From Pseudeuparius sepicola (taxonomy: Eukaryota; Arthropoda; Insecta; Coleoptera; Anthribidae), in contig OY987306.1 in the NCBI GenBank assembly GCA_963920635.1, positions 10,310,001-10,374,000 on the forward strand: a stretch of 64,000 nt of DNA. The letters are read 5' to 3'. Both the position numbers and the translations under genes were made by a program. The stretch's first letter is position 1. Each line of letters starts with the position of its first letter. This document shows, in pieces, positions 57,000 through 64,000 of this stretch. The notes below the pieces were generated by a model. It ran no database searches. It was not told where the DNA came from and was given only the letters and a program-made list of their open reading frames with translations.

Positions 57000-58235
57000 A
57001 GAACCAATATTGGTCGGCATATTTTAATATAATAGATAAGATTCCGAAATAGGTGGAGTGTGTTCTACCCAAGCATTGGTACCTATCTCTCAAACCGCTC
57101 AGTTTTTATTGAATATCCAATAATTGTAAAAAAGATTTTTTCCTTAATGTTTCGGCTATTCATATCTGTACTTGCACCTCGAATTGTTGACAATTGTATA
57201 TTTTTTCCAGATTTTAGTCTTTTTAATAATTTTTTCGTTATGTTTTTGCTAATAAAGTTGTCTTGGTTAAAGTTCTTTTTATTACTAATTTCACAAAAAT
57301 TGTTAATTTAGGACAATACCTACTGTAAATAAAGAATTCCAAATGAATAAATCCCATTTCTCAGCCTACTACGAAATTTTAATTTTTTCGAATTCACGCG
57401 CACCGCGACACAAAATTGCGTTTTTCATGAAAACGGTTAAGGTTTTCATATTTTTACAAGAGACATTTTTTGTTCAAAATCGAATGCAGATTTTTCAACG
57501 ACAAAAAAAGTTTAAAACACTTTTGTTCGAAAGTAACGACGTAGCCAACGCCCTCTAGCGGCTAGAAGAAAGTTGATAAAAAATTCATAATCGCCGTCCC
57601 AGAAAACATAAAAGTACCAACTCGATAGCATAAATGGAACCGAAAATACTAATTTTTTTCTGTTTTTAAAAGAAAACTTTGACGCCCTGTATGTCGAAAA
57701 CGAAGCGTTTTTGGACAAAATGTTATAGAAGAACCCCATTTATTTTTAAAAATACTACTCAAATTTTGAGTATGGCGGTTTAACTTCGACTCACCCTGTA
57801 TAAATTAATTTTTATGCAGTCTACATTGCTAAACTATTTATACTTATTACACGCTTGTTTAAATTTATGTAGAGGGGTATTATTTAAAGATTTTAAATTT
57901 TGGACCTAGAGAAAAAACGAAAAACATGAAAGTTGTAGGAAATTTTTTTGCGATCTCAATGCACTTATCAGAAAAACTATTGAAAGTAGCATTTTTCATA
58001 TATAGAAAAAAACATATGTTTTTTATTGGATCACCCTGTATATAATAGGATATTTTAAACCTACATGAAATTGCATACATATTTATGATTTTTGTTTAAA
58101 ATTAAGATTGCCGTGAACGGCATAACTTGTCTCGCTATTGTTTGCTACAGTTAGACAGTTTTGGTTGCTCACTTTATTCAGTAAAAAGTGAGTATATAGA
58201 ACAATGGAAGTAATTAAAAATGGTTTACTATAACT
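57000..58235. other. No gene; solo mariner-like ends
   Basis: GACTCACCCTGTATA at about 57790-57804 resembles the right end of the 29521-30525 foldback, and ATCACCCTGTATA at about 58030-58042 is a further solo end. Upstream of the first, 57700-57780 resembles 30400-30500. Confidence 0.45.
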
Positions 58236-58239
58236 ATTA

Positions 58240-59795
58240 GGCTGGGCCGAAGAAACTTTTATTATGTGATTTTGGAGGGGTAGTCAAAAAAAGTTGTCTT
58301 ACGGGCATGAAAAACTACCAAAAAAAGCTGGGCCCCATAAAATAAAATTTAGCCACCCCCCTCCTCCCGTGAAGGGTTGATTTTTAAAAATAAAAAATTT
58401 CGATTGGGGTTGTTACCAAAACATTGCATTCGCTCTACAGAATACAGAAAAAAAAATTGAACGTCAAATTTTGAATTTTTGCCGCGCCCCTGTGCTCTTA
58501 AAGATTCTTGCAACCCTAAAAAACCTACTTATTTTTTATTTCGGACAGTTATACGATAACGAAATAGAAAAACTATTTTTAAAAAGTTGTTCTAACAGTT
58601 ACGCAGAGACAATGATTCATGTTACAGATCAGACAGAACTAGTTACAATATTTTAGCTTCAAAGCTTCAATATATAGTAGGGGGTGAAAGGGGTCCATTC
58701 TTCTTAGGGATATAACTCCTCCCTGCTTAAGAGAAAAATAGTAACCTGGAGGGTTGATTTTCCATTTTCTTCTCCACCATTTCTATCTTGACTTGTCCTC
58801 TTCTTATCTTGAACTTCCTTTGGTAGATTCTCTATGCGACGTATCCAATTAATAATCGAATACTAATAATAACAATGTTTGTAGCAAATCCATAACTTAA
58901 GGTGTGTATCTTTTCTATATGGTGAACTTATAAAAGTGTAGATTTTTCTTGAAAATTGTGAATATTTTCTAAGTTGAAGAGGTTTTGCCCGTAGATTATC
59001 GATGAAGTTTTAAACTTAAAAGTTGTGTATCTTCTCTATATCGGGAACTTCTAGAAGTGTAAACTTTTCTTAAACTTTGTGGATATTTTCTAAGTTGATT
59101 GTTTGAAGTTGGAAAGGTTTCGCTCGTAGATAATCGATGAATTTTAAATCGTTGATTTGAATTTCTATCAAGGTGAATAGGTTTTCTTTTAATTTCCTCA
59201 TTTTTATGAATAAATAGGAAGTCATTGGTTTTTATTCTGCAATTTTCTGGTAAATGTATTAAATTTGTTTCATTACTAATTTTGATTTCTTCTTTCTTTT
59301 GTCAATTCGTTGAAATTTTAAGTGCTTCTTCAGCAGGAATGGCAATAACATATATTCGCTGTTAGTTGCCTGTATTATTGTGTTTATTATGTTTGGTAAA
59401 CCATGACAAAATTTTCCTTCTGCCTCTTTGTCGTAAAAATTATTTATTTATTAAGCCTCTTTTATTCCTATTATGTACCCTCATTTTAGCTTTGATTTTA
59501 GCCCTGCACGAATCTATTACCCGAAAGGGGCGCGGCTAAACTTTAACTTATGACGTCCAGTTTTTTTTTCCGTGTTATTTAGTGCGCTCGGTGTAATTTA
59601 GTAACTACCCCTAGCGAGTTGTATTATTTTTTAAAAAACACCCCTTAGAGGGCGGAGGGGCGCGGCTAAATTTTAACTGATAAGGGTCAGTTTTTTGTAT
59701 AGTATTCCGCATCGGTAAGACAAGTTTTTTTTACTACCCCCTCAAGAAAATCAGAAAAAAGTTTTTTTTGCTCTTTTCGGCCCACCCCAATAACT
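58240..59795. mobile_element. TIR element of about 1.55 kb
   Basis: Left TAGGCTGGGCCGAAGAAACT and right, inverted, TTGGGGTGGGCCGAAAAGAG are about 25-bp terminal repeats; both run into T/A-rich sequence. The interior has two pairs of internal repeats: 58895-59150 in tandem, and GGGGCGCGGCTAAA(C/T)TTTAACT at about 59528 and 59656. No coding sequence is recognised. Its right end directly abuts the start codon of a mariner transposase. Confidence 0.55.
58895..59150. repeat. Two-unit tandem repeat, about 125-bp unit
   Basis: GTGTATCTT.TCTATAT.G.GAACTT, AAAGTGTA.A.TTTTCTT, ATATTTTCTAAGTTGA and GTAGAT.ATCGATGAA recur in the same order in both units. The units are diverged. Confidence 0.65.
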
Positions 59796-59834
59796 ATGCT
59801 ATCCAAGAAAAAAGTGAAATTATTGAGTGCTGTA

Positions 59835-60660
59835 CCGGCACCGTCGCAATGATAAAGGCCTGCCAGCAGGCGACGCGAAACGTCACTAGGTCATCACAGG
59901 GAGGTCGGGAGGTTGCGTTTTGAAGTTGTTTACGTTTACTTGTCTGGCGATTTTCCTGTTTTAAAGAACGTTTATTGTGTGTTGGACTGTGTTTTTTTAG
60001 TAATATAGGACGTGGAGTTTTATTAATAAGGTGGTAAAACAGCAGTGGTTCAGAATAAAGTGATTAAAGTTTAATTTTAGTTTATAGGTTTTAGGTTGTG
60101 TCTATAGTTTCGGACTAATTTAAATCATGCCGTGGACGTGTTCCGTTCCCAACTGCAAGGGAAACTACAAAGGCGGTCCTAATGTGTCAGCTTTTTCCTC
60201 CATAAAGACCCCATTTTAAGGGAAAAGTGGGTTAAGGCCATCAAAAGAGATTTTGTTCCTACACAGTTTTCCAGGATTTTGGTTTGGACTGTTAGAGAGT
60301 GTTATACCTAACAATTTTACGTGATTGAACGTAACCACCTTGAGATCAGTAAGTTTTATGGTTTTATTTATTCGAATTTAGTTGTATCTAGGCAGGCAAA
60401 TAAGAAATAATTGGCATTTACGAAAATTTTACCGGTAGATATCGAAATGCACCAAAACCCCTTGAAAATGTGACTTTCACTCTCGTAAATTATTATCCGT
60501 GTTGTAAAACCATGAGCTATATATGTAAACAATCATTTTAAAGTGTTTTTTTACCAAATTTACCAAGTTGACACCTTTAATGAATTTGGCGCCATAGGCT
60601 CACCTCCCTTAGATGACTCATAGCTTTCAGCTGGCGGGCCTTGTTATTGCGACGGTGCCG
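59835..60660 (+). mobile_element. TIR element with a THAP domain, P-element-like
   Basis: Ends CGGCACCGTCGCAAT and its inverse (ATTGCGACGGTGCCG), continuing through GGCC.GCCAGC, are flanked by the direct repeat GCTGTAC (59828-59834 and 60661-60667). Removing the insert with one repeat keeps the host transposase frame open. It encodes a decayed THAP domain. THAP domains are the DNA-binding domains of P-element transposases, which make 8-bp duplications; here I can support seven. At 826 bp it is non-autonomous. Confidence 0.75.
60127..60290 (+). pseudogene. THAP DNA-binding domain fragment
   Basis: ATG at 60127 gives MPWTCSVPNCKGNYKGG...FSS, stop at 60217-60219. A shifted frame from 60207 continues DPILREKWVKAIKRDFVPTQ and F. 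Together these have the THAP pattern: C.V.nC at the start, then W..a..rd. The final C..HF is not present in either frame (the sequence reads RILVWTVREC). A donor-like AG|GTAAGT variant (CAGTAAGTT) follows at about 60347. There is one frameshift. Confidence 0.7.
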
Positions 60661-61451
60661 GCTGTACCTACTCGTATGATATCGGAAAAAAACGCGTGAC
60701 GACGCGCTTTCCGCGAATATGCGCCTAAGTATCCCGAAAGGCACGTCCCTAAACAACCCTACGTTAGGTAACTCAATAACAAATTTAGAGGGACTGGGAG
60801 ATGACTAACTACTCGGAGAAGAAACAATATGCCACAAAAACTAAATGAAAATGTGCAAGAAAACGTTCGTTTATATTTCGAAGAAAACCCAGGACATTTT
60901 ATCAAAGATTGCTCCGGAAATTTGGAGATTCCTTGGAGTTCATTCCAAAATATACTGAAACGCAACAAATATCCTAGAGCGAACACGCATACAGGCCAGA
61001 CCAAATTATCTATGGAAATTATAGCAATAAACGGCTGGAATCCTGTCAAACTGTTTTAAACAGACACAATGAAGATGAAGTTTTTTTAGGTTCATATAAA
61101 ACTTTGTTTAATTATTATTAGGCACTCTCCACAAACTTATTTATTCATTCATTATCTTTGTTGTTTTTACATGGATTTGTGTGATTTGTGATTTATTCTT
61201 TAGATGTTCATTAGGTTATTTTTTGCTTTTTTATTAAACTGTTTAACCTTAAAAATTTTTGACCACAAATCCATTTCAACGTTTTTTTTTTACTTTGTTA
61301 ACCCTCTCCCACCCCTCGACAAAGTCTAGCTACGGAACTGGATATTTCCAGAACTATTTGACTTCGCCCCCGATATTTCTCTAATTGTTATTGAGTGACC
61401 GACTCAGCTATTATTATTTTATTACATATCACAGATAGTATTTTATGTATA

Positions 61452-62688
61452 CAGTGTGGACATTTAAGACTGAATGTACACTACGTGCGTGGTGATTCAA
61501 CATTTTGACCCATAAAATGGCTTTTTTCGATCTGTAGCGAGTACCTAACACGCATAATTTTAAACTTTTGGTCAATACAAATTTTAATCTAAGTAATTAC
61601 TCACATTTTGAGACAAAAATCATTTAAAAATATTTATCACAATGGCCGTTATTAGCATTTACGCAAAAAGCCTAATAACGGCCACTGTGATAAATATTTT
61701 TAATTAATTTTTGTCTCAAAATGTGAGCAATTACTTAGATTAAAATTTGTATTGACCAAAAGTTTAAAATTATGCGTGTTACTCGCTACAGATCGAAAAA
61801 AGCCATTTTATGGGACAAAATGTTGAATCACCACATACGTGCTGTACATTGAGCCTTAAGTGTGCAACATATGTTTTTCATATTAATCGCCCTTAGAATG
61901 GTTGCAAGTCAAACAACATATAGGGTAGGTAAAAAAATATAAAAATTGTACAAGAGTAAAGTATCCTTATTTCTGAAAATTCAGGAAAATGTTATTAAGA
62001 AAAGTTGTCTAGAATTAAAAGTTATGCCTAAATACCAAAACATGGCCTCGTAAGAAAAATAAATATATTTTTTTGGAAAAGGTTAATAATTTCCCGAAAA
62101 AAAAAATGTTTTAATATTCACCCTAAACAATTTCGTAAATCAATCAAAATTATATCAATTTCCCATAACTTTGTTCAAATTCGAGCATATTTGTAAAATT
62201 AACTTAGATTTTTAATTTTTTAGGGAATCACAAACTTCATGTTTGTTGCAACCTTATTAAACAAAACTTTAAAATTTCGCAAAAATTCTTCTGAACAAGG
62301 TAAAACATTAGTAATGATAATGTGTATTTTAAAAAACTCTCATTTAAGGTGCAAAATTGTTATTTTAAATATTTATTAAGAAACTGGAAATTAATGGACG
62401 AAAAAATTTTTTTCTTATGAGGCTATGTTTTGGTATTTAGGCATAGCTCTCAATTCTAAACAACTTTCCTTAGTAACCTTTTGCTGAATTTTTTAAAATA
62501 AGGGTACTTTACTCTAGTGAAAATTTTATATTTTTTGACCTACCCTGTATGCTGTTTGACTTGCAACCATTCTAAGTACGCCTAATATGATTATTGAACA
62601 TGCATCAACTTTCGGCAATGTCTGTATTTTGGTTGTGCAATTAATAAAAAAAATGTCCCATATGTTGCACACTTAATTGACCACACTG
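61452..62688. mobile_element. TA-flanked foldback element (ends CAGTGTGG) inside the mariner gene
   Basis: Ends CAGTGTGGACAT...TTAAGTGTGCAACATATG (left, split by the MITE at 61464-61859) and the inverse of CATATGTTGCACACTTAATTGACCACACTG (right, in two parts) pair over about 35 bp, with TA outside. A second inverted pair, ATGGTTGCAAGTCAAAC...TAGGGTAGGT, continues inward (61900-61930 and 62525-62580). The innermost arms (61930-62110 and 62390-62560) are inverted too. No coding sequence. Confidence 0.8.
61464..61859. mobile_element. TTAA-flanked palindromic MITE, copy 3
   Basis: Same family as 33808-34198 and 50246-50636, with TTAA at 61464-61467 and 61856-61859. Because it interrupts one terminal repeat of a palindromic element, the other terminal repeat gives the sequence before insertion: a single TTAA. 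Confidence 0.85.
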
Positions 62689-63077
62689 TATACTGATGAG
62701 GCTAGTTCTACCACCAGTGGCATTTTTAGTACACAATACACACTATTGGGCTTCCGAAAATTCCGAAAAGTTCTATCCAGTTCAAAGGCAGGGGCGAACG
62801 TCAGTAAATGTATGGTGTGGCATAGTGCAAGAAACCATTGTCGGACCAGTATTTTTTGACCGTGCTTTAAATAGAACAAAACATTTGTACTTGTCACATG
62901 GCGAGATGTTTCATTTAGTTCGTAATTTAAATGTTCCAAATATAATTTGGCAGCAAGATGGTGCTCCTGCACACAAATCCATTGTTGTCAAACATTTCTT
63001 GAATGATAATAATTATCCAGAATGGATTGGGCAAAACGGTACGATCTTATGGCCTGCGCGAAGTCCAGACCACTATA

Positions 63078-63303
63078 CCGTACTTTCACCGTTTTGGTAG
63101 ACATAGGGGAATAGGCCGCGCGTCCAGCTAGGTTTGTCAGTCGTTGGCGGGGGGAGTACACAGTAGTCCCGCACCGCTTATCAGTCGGGTTTTGCGAGCA
63201 AAAAGCACGCCCCGCCCCTCGCCAACGACTGACGAACCCAGCCGAATACACGGCGGCGCGCCGCCCAGCCATGGCAATGTCTACTAAAACGGTGAAAGTA
63301 CGG
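63078..63303. mobile_element. 226-bp GC-rich foldback in the mariner catalytic domain
   Basis: Ends CCGTACTTTCACCGTTTTGG and the inverse AAAACGGTGAAAGTACGG form about 26-bp TIRs flanked by TA (63076-63077 and 63304-63305). A second inverted pair, TTTGTCAGTCGTTGGCG and CGCCAACGACTGACGAA, lies inside. It is far more GC-rich than its surroundings. It interrupts the transposase between RSPD and DFFLWG. Confidence 0.85.
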
Positions 63304-63699
63304 TAGACTTCTTTTTATGGGGAACATTGAAGGAGCGACTATACCGAAAAAGAAACCACAATGTTGATAAACTTAAAGAAAACATATCCCGAGAAATACG
63401 TTTAATAAATGAAAGTGGTGAACTGAGAAACATTAAACGTAGCTTGTTGAAAAGTTACGCCTTGTGCGTTGAACAAAATGGGGGTATTATAGAGCATCTC
63501 TTATAAAAACGTAATGCTATGGTTAACATAATTTATAATAATTATTATTATTAAATTTTGTTCTCAGTGTGCAATTTGGATTTTTAGAGGATCGTAAAAT
63601 GCAAACAACTGATCTTATGCCGTTCATGGCAATCTTGATTTTAAACAAAAAATCGTAAATATGGCTGTAAACTGGCAAACGATGCGAGTGGACATAATA

Positions 63700-64000
63700 T
63701 ACCGGGTGAGTCATTAATAATGGCACATAGTGCAACCGCATATATTTTGCGCCAAAATATTACGATTGAGGCCAATATGCCTTATAAAAATGTTGTTTGT
63801 TTAAGAAAGAGATCCAGGGCGTTGAAATTCATTTTTTGAAACAGAATTTTGGCTGCATCTCCCGAAATAATCAAGCTGCTGAACTGAAATTTGGCACTGC
63901 TATGTTTTTGGGGATGTAGAATAAGCTGAAAATGTTAATTTCTACGTATCTCACAGAGGGCGCCACTTGCGCTGTTTTTGGATCGTGTTTTTACTCGTAA
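63700..64000 (+). repeat. Mariner-type repeat end, copy 2, cut by window edge
   Basis: Begins near TACCGGGTGAGTC (63701) and matches the copy at 48699-49090 in the same orientation from about 63780 on. The rest lies beyond the window. Confidence 0.55.

Larger units (their letters stand above)
59796..63506 (+). pseudogene. Mariner transposase gene broken by three insertions
   Basis: The ATG at 59796 starts MLSKKKVKLLSAV. After removal of 59835-60667 the frame continues PTRMISEKNA, a stop, RRAFREYAPKYPERH, and later MPQKLNENVQENVRLYFEEN (60829-61059, second helix-turn-helix region). After the insert at 61452-62688 comes YTDEAS (first catalytic D), a frameshift, VNVWCGIVQETIVGPVFFD, IIWQQDGAPAHKS (second D) and WPARSPD. 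A third insert (63078-63303) precedes the C-terminus DFFLWGTLKERL (third D region) and NGGIIEHLL. Stops and at least two frameshifts make it non-functional. The outer termini of this mariner are not identified. Confidence 0.85.

Overview
The window looks like AT-rich arthropod (most likely insect) genomic DNA. The only host coding sequence I can support is one 244-bp exon on the minus strand at 37394-37637. It encodes part of the ligand-binding domain of an NMDA-type glutamate receptor subunit 2 (Nmdar2). It has a clean acceptor and donor and 80 of 81 codons end in G or C. I found no second exon, so much of the window may be intron or flank of that gene; this is inference. The insect order cannot be told from the sequence.

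Nearly everything else I can identify is decayed mobile DNA, much of it nested. From left to right: a TIR element (588-3017); a tRNA-derived SINE copy split by a foldback element (5.1-6.1 kb); a palindromic Penelope-like (PLE) fragment with hammerhead ribozyme cores (10.6-12.1 kb); a second PLE tail with a hammerhead-like core (12.9-13.2 kb); a second SINE family (13.7-13.9 kb); several TIR elements and hairpins (14.6-19.2 kb); a minus-strand PLE remnant (20.5-20.9 kb); a 139-bp tandem array (26.8-27.4 kb); and a foldback carrying a well-folded hammerhead (29.5-30.5 kb).

After these come the first of three TTAA-flanked palindromic MITEs (33.8 kb), an LTR/gag-like stretch (35.2-37.3 kb), the Nmdar2 exon and a PLE reverse transcriptase remnant (37.9-38.5 kb). 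A hAT element follows (38574-43032), whose transposase is split by a palindromic mariner and a second TA element. Then come a LINE 3' end (44.3-45.5 kb), further TIR elements, a mariner-derived 2-kb element (51.1-53.1 kb), a pogo-like TA element with iterated 16-bp motifs and a PHD-like finger (53.5-55.6 kb), and a PLE GIY-YIG end with another hammerhead core (56.6-57.0 kb). The last is a mariner transposase gene (59.8-63.5 kb) interrupted by three elements, one of them carrying a THAP domain.

Two themes stand out. Insertion sites can often be proved inside the window, by paralogous empty sites or by reading-frame continuity after removing the insert. Many elements are long perfect-to-good palindromes, which would fold into long hairpins if transcribed within an intron. 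All functional statements about mobile elements rest on motif recognition by eye; no database search was run.
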